Position numbers and translations under genes: made by a program. From JACCWP01 sp963785115 (GTDB lineage: Bacteria > Actinomycetota > Actinomycetes > Propionibacteriales > Nocardioidaceae), in contig CAWATY010000009.1 of NCBI GenBank assembly GCA_963785115.1, positions 248,001 through 312,000 of the forward strand: a stretch of DNA of 64,000 nucleotides, in the 5' to 3' direction. Under the pieces are notes generated by a model, which worked only from the letters and a program-made list of their open reading frames with translations, had not been told where the DNA came from and did not search any database. Positions 17,601-24,654 of the stretch are shown here, piece after piece (positions within the stretch are counted from its first letter, which is position 1; each line of letters starts with the position of its first letter).

Positions 17601-17740
17601 GCGACAGTGTCTGCCCGGGTGGCCGGGTCGGCGGCGGTCGCGGTTCCTCGCGGCACGCCGCCTGCGGCGGCGGCGACACCGCCGCCGACCAGGACGCTGC
17701 GGCGGGTCACGGTGGGCAGGTGGCGGGCGTCGTCGACCAC
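14603..17740 (-). CDS. Tat-exported TolB-like propeller fused to an amidohydrolase
   Basis: A 1045-residue secreted protein with a twin-arginine signal (VTRRSVLVGGG, then an Ala-rich hydrophobic run). Residues about 45-590 contain many WD40-like/TolB (PD40) blades with the recurring S-P-D-G motif (SPDGQRLAI, SPDGETLAF, SPDGDSLLY). Residues about 600-1010 are an amidohydrolase: VMPGLIDAHNHWH gives the first two metal histidines, SSHYLYP and MEHTG follow, and AGTDSPL supplies the catalytic aspartate. This architecture is known in annotated amidohydrolase/prolidase-like proteins; the substrate is unknown, though a cyclic amide or peptide-like substrate outside the cytoplasm is plausible. GTG 17740 has a GGAGAG ribosome-binding site. 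Confidence 0.85.
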   Translation of the reverse strand: MVDDARHLPTVTRRSVLVGGGVAAAAGGVPRGTATAADPATRADTVARLTEGTNMMVAASPDGQRLAIDLVTAIWVLPIEGGRAERLTGDLQDATRPAWSPDGETLAFQSYRDGNFHIWTVRADGTRLRQLTSGRYDHREPHWLPDASGLLLSSDRGGGSYGIWRLDLPGGGLTAVSDSSGEEGEPTVSANGRRVAFTVDALRIDELDLQTGVRRTRVRQQGESFVYGPAYSPGGTLAYVRLDGADSDLVVGSEHVTSGVDVFALPPSWLSDDELVYTGDGTIRRHVLGGTTTIVPHRATVPVVTDRPAPKPPELDPAGSRPVRGIASPTVSPDGSTLAFRALNALWLADTSGGRPRRLLRDGYFCSDPDFSPDGDSLLYASDRAGTADLWLRDLTTGLDTRLSGLAGAQTAPRFAPDGRSVAYQDQDGIAWVINLRTQQVRQLTPPLFQPGRVSWSPDGATIVLAAVKPFSVRFREGTSQLLYVDVASGDLEYVQPMPFRSLATRGDDGPVFSPDGRHLAFVVESRLHVVRVDDAGRFTADPYPVTDEVSDSPVWQDATTLLYLNNGRLRRTDLAGRRPRTVPLDFSWQRPRPGGRKVIHAGRLWDGTADTLRDDVDVIVEGTTVTGVRPHRSGGTVDVDASDLTVMPGLIDAHNHWHLRGRAWGDRQGRLWLSYGITSTRSPGDPVYQMQETREALGAGARVGPRYFATGEAIDGSRVYYNFMRPTLSVEQLGLEVDRVRGLAYDLVKTYVRLPVHLQRLAVRAVHRLGLKLSSHYLYPAENLGMDGMEHTGATNRLGYSHTVSRIGRAYDDVVTLFVRSGISVTPTLFNSTPVHVDDPSLVEDRRTKVLFPDWEYSLLTEEVDAVTGPAGDAMRALLDGNVDMLLRIHRGGGMVIAGTDSPLDNVAISLHANLRAMVGGGFTPREALGTATANPARWLGLEGRLGAVRAGASADLSFVRGDPLADITAAADVRRVMVGGRLFDRAQLLAPFAEPDARDVEPTVVGVDDGPQPLAGRLDRHAPHSGPYWWHEPEWLRRLCCED

Positions 17741-17883
17741 GGTTCTCTCCAGCGGCTGTGGGCGGGGCTCCTACCCTCGCCGCCGCCCCGCGACAGCGGA
17801 ACACGCCGGTCACGGGTTGGGACGAAGGGTGTGAATCGTGCGCCGAACGGCCTCCGGGCCGGTGATCCGACGCCGCTCCAGGA

Positions 17884-18663
17884 TCAGTGCTTGGGGCCGA
17901 CGAACGCGTCGAGTGCGGCCACTCCCTCTCGTCGGGCGACCGAGATCGTCGTGTCGTTCATGCGACGCCACGGCACCCCGAGGAGATCGAGTGCCCAGCA
18001 GCAGAGCTCGCGGATGTCGGTGGACGTGTTGGTGAAGAAGTAGCGCGGGTAGGAATACGTCCGCTGCACGGCCCGCCGGTTGTGCCGGATGGTGTTGAGG
18101 GAGCGACACCCGTCCGAGCAGAGGAGCCCGCGCACGAAGGGGCGTGGATGGCTCCGGACGATGTCCTGCTGCCAATCCGTCAGGACGATTGCTCGGGTGT
18201 GCTTCTTCCCTGGCCCGTGCTGAGGGAAAAGGCACAGCCAGTGTTTCCAGCAGACCTTCGTTTCGACGGATCCGGGATGGTTGCGTGTGTTCGGCGATGA
18301 GCCCGGCTTCACCTTGCGCATGGTGTCGGCGATCTCCTGGTTGAGCGCCGTGTATCGCGCATCGTTGAAGATGCTGAGCTGCCAGACCTCACCTCGGCAT
18401 CTGACGAGGTGGCCGTCACCGAGATACCACCCGAGAAGCAATGCGTAGGCGTCCTCGGCGAGTGGTGCGTCGGTGCAGCGCGGACACGGCGTCACCGGCT
18501 GCGACTGGCCCCGGGCGAGGCCGCGCCGTTGGTAGAGCCGTCGCCAGCGACGGATCGTCTTGACCGCGACACCCGTCAGCGCGGCGTTGGCGGCATCGGG
18601 CATGCCCTCGTCCGACCGCAAGAGCGCCGCCGACACGGTCTCCAGGCTCCGGATGTGCGGCAT
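17884..18663 (-). CDS. freestanding HTH / LAGLIDADG-type protein behind tRNA-Leu
   Basis: A 259-residue protein. Residues about 20-50 look like a helix-turn-helix (DAANAALTGVAVKTIRRWRRLYQRRG). A CPRC pair sits at 60-63. Two LAGLIDADG-like helices are visible, ALLLGWYLGDG (residues 74-84, acidic Asp83) and FVRGLLCSDG (176-185, acidic Asp184), which is the arrangement of a monomeric homing endonuclease or a domesticated DNA-binding derivative. The open frame runs back through the tRNA, but I chose ATG 18663 because upstream codons are tRNA sequence. It starts 30 bases downstream of tRNA-Leu on the same strand. No intron or intein host is visible, so it is freestanding. By eye its codon use is less GC-extreme than its neighbours, consistent with mobility. 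Confidence 0.7.
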   Translation of the reverse strand: MPHIRSLETVSAALLRSDEGMPDAANAALTGVAVKTIRRWRRLYQRRGLARGQSQPVTPCPRCTDAPLAEDAYALLLGWYLGDGHLVRCRGEVWQLSIFNDARYTALNQEIADTMRKVKPGSSPNTRNHPGSVETKVCWKHWLCLFPQHGPGKKHTRAIVLTDWQQDIVRSHPRPFVRGLLCSDGCRSLNTIRHNRRAVQRTYSYPRYFFTNTSTDIRELCCWALDLLGVPWRRMNDTTISVARREGVAALDAFVGPKH

Positions 18664-18693
18664 GACCGCCAGGATCGGTGCCTCCACCGACAG

Positions 18694-18777
18694 TGCCGGG
18701 TGGGGGACTCGAACCCCCACGTCCCGTAGGACAACGCCTTTTGAGGGCGTCATGTCTGCCGATTCCATCAACCCGGC
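18694..18777 (-). tRNA. tRNA-Leu (anticodon CAA)
   Basis: The minus strand folds into an 84-base class II tRNA. The acceptor stem GCCGGGT pairs with ACCCGGC, with discriminator A. The anticodon stem ACGCC/GGCGT encloses loop CTCAAAA with anticodon CAA (plus strand 18741-18743). A long variable arm is built on GTCC/GGAC, and the T arm is GGGGG-TTCGAGT-CCCCC. No 3' CCA is encoded. It reads UUG leucine codons, which are rare in such GC-rich genomes. It is the only tRNA found in the window. Confidence 0.95.
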
Positions 18778-18804
18778 CGGATCAAGGTGCCGCGGACAGC
18801 CCGA

Positions 18805-18810
18805 TAACCT
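18805..18810 (+). promoter_or_regulatory. -10 element of a likely leaderless pdtaR promoter
   Basis: TAACCT lies 6 bases before the GTG start of the response regulator. Actinobacterial TANNNT -10 elements place transcription starts about 6-8 bases downstream, so the mRNA would begin at or next to the GTG. No Shine-Dalgarno is seen. Confidence 0.55.
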
Positions 18811-18816
18811 TTCCCA

Positions 18817-19437
18817 GTGTCTCAGACCCCGCGCACCTCACCCCCGCGACGCGTGGTCATCGCGGAGGACGAGGCCCTGATCCGGCTCGACCTGGCCGAG
18901 ATGCTGGCCGACGAGGGCTTCGAGGTCGTCGGGCAGGCCGGCGACGGGGAGGAGGCCGTCCGGCTGGTCGAAGAGCTGCGCCCCGACCTCGTCGTGCTGG
19001 ACGTGAAGATGCCCAAGCTCGACGGGATCTCCGCCGCCGAGCGGATCGCCGGGCAGCGGATCGCCCCGGTGGTCATCCTCACCGCGTTCAGCCAGCGAGA
19101 GCTGGTGGAGCGGGCGCGCGACGCGGGGGCGATGGCCTACCTGGTCAAACCGTTCTCACCGGGTGACCTGGTGCCGGCGATCGAGATGGCGGTGAGTCGG
19201 TACGCCGAGCTGGTGGCGCTCGAGGCGGAGGTCAGCGACCTCACCGACCGGCTGGAGACCCGCAAGCTGGTCGAGCGGGCCAAGGGCGTGCTGCAGGAGT
19301 CGCTGCAGATCGACGAGCCGGCGGCGTTCCGGTGGATCCAGAAGACCGCGATGGACCTGCGACTGTCCATGCGCTCGGTCGCCCAGGGCGTGATCGACCA
19401 CGGACCATCCCTCGAGCACGGTCTGTCGCCGCGCTGA
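18817..19437 (+). CDS. pdtaR: ANTAR-domain response regulator, PdtaR-like
   Basis: A 206-residue two-component regulator. The receiver domain (residues about 10-128) has acidic residues in AEDEALIR, phospho-acceptor Asp62 in VVLDVKMP, the Thr of ILTAFSQ and the Lys of LVKPFSP. The C-terminal ANTAR domain (about 135-200, LETRKLVERAKGVLQESLQIDEPAAFRWIQKTAMDLRLSMR) binds paired RNA hairpins and antiterminates transcription. Size and order match mycobacterial PdtaR, whose kinase is PdtaS; no kinase gene is within the window. The gene is convergent with livF and shares a hairpin with it. Confidence 0.92.
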   Translation: MSQTPRTSPPRRVVIAEDEALIRLDLAEMLADEGFEVVGQAGDGEEAVRLVEELRPDLVVLDVKMPKLDGISAAERIAGQRIAPVVILTAFSQRELVERARDAGAMAYLVKPFSPGDLVPAIEMAVSRYAELVALEAEVSDLTDRLETRKLVERAKGVLQESLQIDEPAAFRWIQKTAMDLRLSMRSVAQGVIDHGPSLEHGLSPR

Positions 19438-19454
19438 CGCTGGGTCCGCGTCAG
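19434..19454. terminator. shared hairpin over two convergent stop codons
   Basis: A perfect 7-base stem (CTGACGC / GCGTCAG) with a 7-base loop. Its left arm contains the pdtaR stop and its right arm the livF stop. It has no U-run, so terminator function is inferred from its symmetric position only. Confidence 0.45.
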
Positions 19455-20170
19455 ACGTCGCCGCCGAGGTACGCCGCCTTCACCGAGTCGTCCCCGGCCA
19501 GGTCGGCGCCGGTGCCTGACCGCACGATCTTGCCGGTCTCCAGGACGTGTGCGGCGTCGGCCCGTTTGAGCGCCTGTGCGGCGTTCTGCTCGACGAGCAA
19601 CACCGTGGTGCCCTGAGCATTGATCTCCTCGATGATCGAGAAGATCTGCTGGATCAGCTTGGGAGCCAGGCCCATCGACGGTTCGTCGAGCAGCAGCAGC
19701 CGCGGCCGGGCCATCAGCGCTCGGCCGATCGCCAGCATCTGCTGCTCCCCGCCCGACAGCGTGCCCGAGACCTGGGTGCGTCGCTCCTTGAGCCGCGGGA
19801 AGAGTGTGTACACCCGCTCGAGGTCCTCCCGGAACACAGCACTCTTGCGGTCCTTGCGGACGTAGGCGCCCATGTCGAGATTCTCGCGGACGGTCATCCC
19901 GGGGAACACGCCGCGGCCCTCGGGGGACTGGCTGATCCCCATCGCCACCCGGGTGTAGGGAGGGGACTGGGTGATGTCCTTGCCCTCGAAGGTCACCGTG
20001 CCCTCCCGCACCTTGCGCAACCCTGACAAGGTCTTGAGCGTGGTCGACTTGCCGGCGCCGTTCGCACCGATCAGGGTCGTGATCGAGCCCTCCGCGACCC
20101 CGAAGCTGATGTCTCGAATGGCCTCGATGTGCCCGTAGTTGACACACAGTCCCTTCACCTCAAGAAGCAT
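19451..20170 (-). CDS. livF: branched-chain amino-acid ABC transporter ATP-binding protein (LivF type)
   Basis: One of the two cytoplasmic ATPases of the branched-chain amino-acid importer. The 239 residues show Walker A (GANGAGKST), signature LSGGEQQ, Walker B (LLLLDEPSMGLAP) and the H-loop region LLVEQNAAQAL. The short nucleotide-binding domain and the GLAP-K sequence are typical of LivF. It is last in the livK-H-M-G-F cluster and its start overlaps the end of livG by 11 bases. Confidence 0.93.
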   Translation of the reverse strand: MLLEVKGLCVNYGHIEAIRDISFGVAEGSITTLIGANGAGKSTTLKTLSGLRKVREGTVTFEGKDITQSPPYTRVAMGISQSPEGRGVFPGMTVRENLDMGAYVRKDRKSAVFREDLERVYTLFPRLKERRTQVSGTLSGGEQQMLAIGRALMARPRLLLLDEPSMGLAPKLIQQIFSIIEEINAQGTTVLLVEQNAAQALKRADAAHVLETGKIVRSGTGADLAGDDSVKAAYLGGDV

Positions 20171-20939
20171 CGTCCTCGTCCACTCCCAGATAGGCAGCGA
20201 TGACCGCCGGGTTGTTGCGGATCTCCTGCGGGGACCCCTCGGCGATCTTCTCCCCGAACTCCAACACCACGATGCGGTCGGTCACGCCCATCACGAGTCG
20301 CATGTCGTGCTCGATCAGCAGCACGGTGAAGCCACGGTCGCGCACTCGCTTGATCAGGTCCATGAGCTTCTGCTTCTCAGCCGGGTTGAACCCGGCTGCC
20401 GGCTCGTCCAGGCACAGCAGGCTGGGCTTGGTCGCCATCGCTCGGGCGATCTCCAGCCGCCGCTGGTCACCGTAGGACAGGCCGCCCGCGAGCGCGTCAG
20501 CCTTCCTCGACAGCCCCATGAACCGCAGGAGCTCCATCGCCTCATCGTGGGCCGCAGCCTCCTCGCGACGCTGGAGCGGGGTACGGAAGAGGGAATTGAG
20601 CACCCCGCTGCGCGCGTGAGCGTCGGTCCCGACGAGCACGTTCTCCAGTGCCGTCATCGTCCGGAAGAGTCGGATGCTCTGGAAGGTGCGAGCGATCCCG
20701 CGTCTCGTGATCTGGAACTTCTTCATGCCAACGAGGCTCTTGCCCTCGAACCGGATGTCTCCCGAGGTCGCGGGGTAGACGCCGGTGATCGCGTTGAAGC
20801 AGGTCGTCTTTCCGGCGCCGTTCGGGCCGATGAGCCCGAGGATCTCGCCTTCGCTGATCTGGAAACTCACCTCGTCAAGCGCCGTCAGGCCTCCGAACCT
20901 CATCGTCAGGTGATCCACGTCGAGCAACGTCTCGCTCAT
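20160..20939 (-). CDS. livG: branched-chain amino-acid ABC transporter ATP-binding protein (LivG type)
   Basis: The second ATPase of the importer, 259 residues: Walker A (GPNGAGKTT), the LivG-type insert with THAHARSGVLNSLFRTP, signature LSYGDQRRLEIARAM, Walker B (LLCLDEPAAGFNPAEK) and VLLIEHDMRLVMGV. ATG 20939 overlaps the livM stop in ATGA; the longer open frame upstream lies inside livM and is not coding. It pairs with LivF on the LivHM permease. Confidence 0.94.
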   Translation of the reverse strand: MSETLLDVDHLTMRFGGLTALDEVSFQISEGEILGLIGPNGAGKTTCFNAITGVYPATSGDIRFEGKSLVGMKKFQITRRGIARTFQSIRLFRTMTALENVLVGTDAHARSGVLNSLFRTPLQRREEAAAHDEAMELLRFMGLSRKADALAGGLSYGDQRRLEIARAMATKPSLLCLDEPAAGFNPAEKQKLMDLIKRVRDRGFTVLLIEHDMRLVMGVTDRIVVLEFGEKIAEGSPQEIRNNPAVIAAYLGVDEDDAS

Positions 20940-22135
20940 GTCGTACGGCCCTCCTCGACCTCGACCTCGATGCCGTCGTCGACGTCGATCTCGATGCCTT
21001 CCTCGAGGGCGTCGAACTCCTGCTCGAGATGCTTGGCGCGCACGGTGCGTCTCGGCGGGATGAGGCCCTGCGGCCGGAAGGTCATCAGGACCATCAGTGC
21101 GATCCCGAAGACCAGGATCCGCCACTCCTCGAAGCCGCGGAACCGCTCCGGCAGATAGGCGACGATGGCCGCGCCGACCAGGACTCCCCATCGGTTGCCC
21201 TGACCGCCGATCACGACCGCGGCGACGAACAGGATGGACAGCATGAGGATGAAGGACTCGGGGCTGATGAAGGCGGTCTTGGTGGCGTAGAGCGCACCGG
21301 CGAGCCCGCCGACGAACGCGCCCATGGCGAAGGCGAGAAGCTTGTACCGGAAGGTCGGCACGCCCATCAGCTCGGCCGCGTCCTCGTCCTCGCGTGTCGC
21401 CTCCCAGGCCCGCCCCACTCGGCTGTCCTTGATGAGTCGATCGGCGATGAGGACGATGATGACGACCGTCAGCGCCAGCCAGTAGTACGGGATCTGGTCG
21501 AGGATGCCGAACTCGATGAAGGTCGTGGTGTCGTTGACATCGATGAGCGGCGTTCCGCTCTCCCAGTTGAGGTGGGGGATGTCGAACAACGGTAGGCCCG
21601 GCGGCGGGGGGATCTGGTTGATGCCTGCTGCTTCGCCGAGCCATTCGGAGTTGTTGGCGACCAGCCGGATGATCTCGCCGAAGCCCAGTGTCACAATCGC
21701 CAGGTAGTCGCCGCGGACGCGCAGCGTCGGAGCGCCGAGCAGCACGCCGGAGATCATGGTGACGACGAACGCGAAGGGGAGCGCCAGCAGGAAGGGCAGC
21801 GAAGCGTGATGAACCGTGAGGACTCCGATCGTGTACGCGCCCACCGCGTAGAAGCCGACGTACCCCAGGTCGAGCAGTCCCGCATAGCCGATGACGATGT
21901 TGAGGCCGAGCGCGACCAGTCCATAGGTGGCCACCGCGAAAAGCACGGCGCCGAAGTCGGAGTCGGGCGTCGAGATGAAGGGCGGCTCCAGGAGCGGTAG
22001 GGCGTAGAACAGCAGCGCCAAGGCCGTCATGCCGAGGATACGCAGCGGCCTCGGCAGCGCCCGGAACCGATCCCCGATCCCCAGGTGCGGAAGCTTGATG
22101 CGTCGGGGGCCGCTGCGGGGCCGTGGGGTACTCAT
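20936..22135 (-). CDS. livM: branched-chain amino-acid ABC transporter permease (LivM type)
   Basis: A 399-residue inner-membrane permease. After a basic N-terminal segment it has about nine to ten hydrophobic segments, with the LivM hallmarks ALGLNIVIGYAGLLDLGYVGFYAVGAY, RGDYLAIVTLGFGEIIRL and the EAA-type loop GRAWEATREDEDAAELMGV. A large loop (about residues 170-215, from GEAAGINQIPPPPGLPLFD) faces outside. The C-terminus is unusually acidic (EEGIEIDVDDGIEVEVEEG), an addition not needed for transport. It overlaps livH by 4 bases. Confidence 0.94.
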   Translation of the reverse strand: MSTPRPRSGPRRIKLPHLGIGDRFRALPRPLRILGMTALALLFYALPLLEPPFISTPDSDFGAVLFAVATYGLVALGLNIVIGYAGLLDLGYVGFYAVGAYTIGVLTVHHASLPFLLALPFAFVVTMISGVLLGAPTLRVRGDYLAIVTLGFGEIIRLVANNSEWLGEAAGINQIPPPPGLPLFDIPHLNWESGTPLIDVNDTTTFIEFGILDQIPYYWLALTVVIIVLIADRLIKDSRVGRAWEATREDEDAAELMGVPTFRYKLLAFAMGAFVGGLAGALYATKTAFISPESFILMLSILFVAAVVIGGQGNRWGVLVGAAIVAYLPERFRGFEEWRILVFGIALMVLMTFRPQGLIPPRRTVRAKHLEQEFDALEEGIEIDVDDGIEVEVEEGRTT

Positions 22136-23121
22136 GCGCGTGCCTTTCCGAGTGACTCCCCGAGAAGTCCCGTCGGGCGGAACATCAGGATCAGGACCAG
22201 GAGGACGAAGGCGATCACATCCTTCCACTCGGTGCCGAAGAACGCTGATCCATAGTTCTCGGCGAGACCGAGCACGAGCCCGCCCAGAAGCGCCCCCCGC
22301 AGGTTGCCGATGCCCCCGAGCACGGCCGCGGTGAACGCCTTGACACCGAGGATGAAGCCGACGTCGAACTTGGTGGCCTCGATGCGCATGACGTACAGGA
22401 ACGCTGCCGCGCCGGCCATCAGCCCACCGATGAGGAAGGTCACCTGGATCACCCTCGTCGAGTTCACGCCCATCAGAGCCGCGGACTCGGGGTCCTGAGC
22501 CACCGACCTGATACCGCGTCCGAGGCGGGACCGCCGGATGAACTGGTCGACGGCGACCATCATGATCAAGGCACTGACAACCACGAGCAGGTCGACGACT
22601 TTTACGGTGTAATCGCCGAGCTCGAAGAGGTCCCCATTCTCGACCATCCGGTTGAACGGCAGCACGATGCGGGCTCGGCTTACGTACTCGGACAGGTTGT
22701 CCTCGAGACCCAAGAAGGCCGCGATCTCGTCGCGAAGTCCCATGGCCTCGGCCAGGACGAAGGAGGCGCCGATCGACGAGATCAGGACCGCCAGCTTGGG
22801 GGCGTTGCGTTTGAGCAGAGGTCGGTAGGCGACCCGCTCGATGAACAGCGCCACCGCCCCCGACGTGAGCATGGCCGCTATGAGAGCGAGGAGCAGCATG
22901 AGGATCGCCGTGCCCGTGGGGGTGTCGGCGTCCCCTCCCAGCGCCATCACGGCGAAGGTGGCCGCGAAGGTGCCGTACATGAACACTTCGGAGTGCGCGA
23001 AGTTGATGAGCTGCAGCACGCCGTAGACGAGGGTGTACCCAAGAGCGATGAGTGCGTAGACGGACCCGAGCACCAGGCCCGTGACGGTCAGCGCGAAGAA
23101 GTTGTTGAGGAAGAACTCCAT
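22132..23121 (-). CDS. livH: branched-chain amino-acid ABC transporter permease (LivH type)
   Basis: A 329-residue permease with about eight membrane segments and the LivH sequences GLVLGSVYALIALGYTLVYGVLQLINFAHSEVFM, the cytoplasmic coupling loop GRGIRSVAQDPESAALMGV and GFILGVKAFTAAVLGGIGNLRGALLGG. ATG 23121 is preceded by GGAGGG at a short spacing; four of those six bases fall within the hairpin-forming element just upstream, so translation may depend on RNA folding. Confidence 0.94.
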   Translation of the reverse strand: MEFFLNNFFALTVTGLVLGSVYALIALGYTLVYGVLQLINFAHSEVFMYGTFAATFAVMALGGDADTPTGTAILMLLLALIAAMLTSGAVALFIERVAYRPLLKRNAPKLAVLISSIGASFVLAEAMGLRDEIAAFLGLEDNLSEYVSRARIVLPFNRMVENGDLFELGDYTVKVVDLLVVVSALIMMVAVDQFIRRSRLGRGIRSVAQDPESAALMGVNSTRVIQVTFLIGGLMAGAAAFLYVMRIEATKFDVGFILGVKAFTAAVLGGIGNLRGALLGGLVLGLAENYGSAFFGTEWKDVIAFVLLVLILMFRPTGLLGESLGKARA

Positions 23122-23127
23122 GGGACC

Positions 23128-23180
23128 CTCCGGCCGCAGTCATGACTGCGGCCGGAGACGGGGCGTCTCCGGCCGCAGTC
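23128..23180 (-). promoter_or_regulatory. triple-arm inverted repeat between livK and livH
   Basis: The arm CTCCGGCCGCAGTC occurs at 23128-23141, in inverse at 23144-23157, and again direct at 23167-23180. In the mRNA (minus strand) the first arm can pair with the second as a perfect 16-base stem with a 5-base loop (23144-23159 with 23165-23180). Alternatively the second pairs with the third as a 30-base perfect palindrome (23128-23157). The two folds exclude each other, and the third arm includes most of the livH ribosome-binding site. Plausible roles are partial termination or 3'-end protection of livK mRNA, or control of livH translation. Confidence 0.7.
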
Positions 23181-23199
23181 GATGAGCCTGTCCTCGAAT

Positions 23200-24354
23200 T
23201 TAGGCCAGCTGCTTGAGCGGGACGAACTCGCCGTTCTTGACCTCGTAGGACCAGATCGGGATCTCCTCGCTCTCGCCGTTCTCGTCGAACGAGATGTGCT
23301 TGCTGACCCCTTCGCCGTCGTAGTTGGAGACGAACTCGTTCATCTCCGCGCGGTCGGTGATGCCCTCGGCGATACCGTCCAGGAAGACGTTGGCGGCGTC
23401 GTAGGCCTCGGGCCCGTAGGTGCCCGGGTCCTCGTTGAACATCTCCGTGTAGGCGTCGGCGAACTCGGCGATCGTCTCACCCGGGACGCACGGGCAGGTG
23501 ACGATCGTGCCTTCGGCGGCCTCGCCTGCGACATCCATGTACGACGGGTCCTTGACGCCGTCCGGGACGACGAACGTGCCCTCGAAGCCGGCACCACGGA
23601 GCTGCTTGATGAACAACTGCGCCTCGGGGTAGTAGCCGCCGAAGAAGACAGCGTCTGCATCGGCGTCGAGGATCTTGGTGACCGTGGGCTGGAAGTCGGT
23701 CTGACCAGTGGTGACCTGGTCCTCGCCCGCGACCAGGTCACCCAGGTCCTTCCTCGCTTCTTCGGTGAGGCCCTGGCCGTACGCCGAGTCGTCCTCGACG
23801 AGGAAGGGCCGCTCAGCCTTGACGACGTCGGTGAGCACGTTGCCGACCTGGGGTCCCTGGGTGGCGTCGTTGCCGAGGATCCGGTGGAAGTACTCCCAGC
23901 CCTGCTCGGAGAGGGTCGGGTTGGTGGCCGACGCCGTGATCATCGGGAGCCCGGCCTCGTTGAAGAGCGGGTCGGCGGCCTCCGACTCCCCGGAGAAGAG
24001 CGGCCCGACCAGGCCGATGACCTTCTCGTCGTCAATGATGTCCTTCGCGACACCGGGTGCCTGCTCGGGGTCGGACTGGGAGTCCTGCTTGACGAACTCG
24101 ACCGGGCAATCAGAGTTCTCCTCGTTGTACTGCTCGACCGCGAGCTCGGCGCCGTTGACAGCGGCGATGCCGAGACCCGCGGCGGGGCCGGTCAGCGCGC
24201 CCATGAAGGCGATCTTCAGGTCGCAGGCTGGTTCGCCGCCCGCGGTGTCGCCGTTGTCGCCGCTGTCGTCCTCTGTCGTGCCGCAGGCGGCAAGCATCAG
24301 GCCGGCGGCGGCAGCAGCTGCCACCAGGCGCCAGCTCTGCGTCTTCCGGATCAT
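23200..24354 (-). CDS. livK: branched-chain amino-acid ABC transporter substrate-binding lipoprotein
   Basis: The extracellular ligand-binding lipoprotein of the importer, 384 residues. The signal peptide ends in lipobox LAAC (Cys24), followed by a Ser/Asp/Gly-rich linker. The periplasmic-binding fold of the Leu/Ile/Val type I family is recognisable from LKIAFMGALTGPAAGLG, VKQDSQSDPEQAPGVAKDII and GPEAYDAANVFLDGI. ATG 24354 with the upstream site ACGGAGGA was chosen over an upstream in-frame codon because the lipoprotein signal begins there (MIRKTQSWRL). It leads the cluster and, as usual for binding proteins, is probably needed in excess over the permease; the hairpins downstream may serve that. 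Confidence 0.95.
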   Translation of the reverse strand: MIRKTQSWRLVAAAAAAGLMLAACGTTEDDSGDNGDTAGGEPACDLKIAFMGALTGPAAGLGIAAVNGAELAVEQYNEENSDCPVEFVKQDSQSDPEQAPGVAKDIIDDEKVIGLVGPLFSGESEAADPLFNEAGLPMITASATNPTLSEQGWEYFHRILGNDATQGPQVGNVLTDVVKAERPFLVEDDSAYGQGLTEEARKDLGDLVAGEDQVTTGQTDFQPTVTKILDADADAVFFGGYYPEAQLFIKQLRGAGFEGTFVVPDGVKDPSYMDVAGEAAEGTIVTCPCVPGETIAEFADAYTEMFNEDPGTYGPEAYDAANVFLDGIAEGITDRAEMNEFVSNYDGEGVSKHISFDENGESEEIPIWSYEVKNGEFVPLKQLA

Positions 24355-24654
24355 GTGTCCTCCGTGGGTCGCTGTCTGCACCGCCACACGGCGGTGTCCT
24401 GGATAGGCGGGAACCTAACACCGGCTCAGGGTCGGGAAAGGCGACGCGCCCAGAGTTCGCTGGCCCTCGTTGCGAAGTTGTGACCCTCGAATCAGCCGGG
24501 AAGCCCGCTTCCCCGCTGCGGTACGGCGCGGGGCCGAGCTCGCCGGCGACGACGCGGCCAGGGCCGACAACCTCGGCGGAGACGTCTGAGCTGTGCCCGC
24601 TGCCTCCACGTCGTACGACCGCCGCGGGTACCCCACCGTCGCAGAGACGTGGCG
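24355..24654 (-). promoter_or_regulatory. livK upstream region
   Basis: Three hundred bases without a convincing gene. Reading toward livK, a -10-like TAGGTT lies at 24412-24417. It is followed by a leader holding a 7-base hairpin (CACCGCC-ACAC-GGCGGTG, 24379-24396) and a strong ribosome-binding site. The promoter is tentative because no good -35 was found. The distal half (about 24420-24654) holds nothing I can identify. Confidence 0.4.

Noticed and set aside
24415..24636. 73-codon minus-strand frame upstream of livK
   Set aside because: Ser/Arg/Ala-rich sequence without motif or ribosome-binding site; it overlaps the probable livK promoter region.
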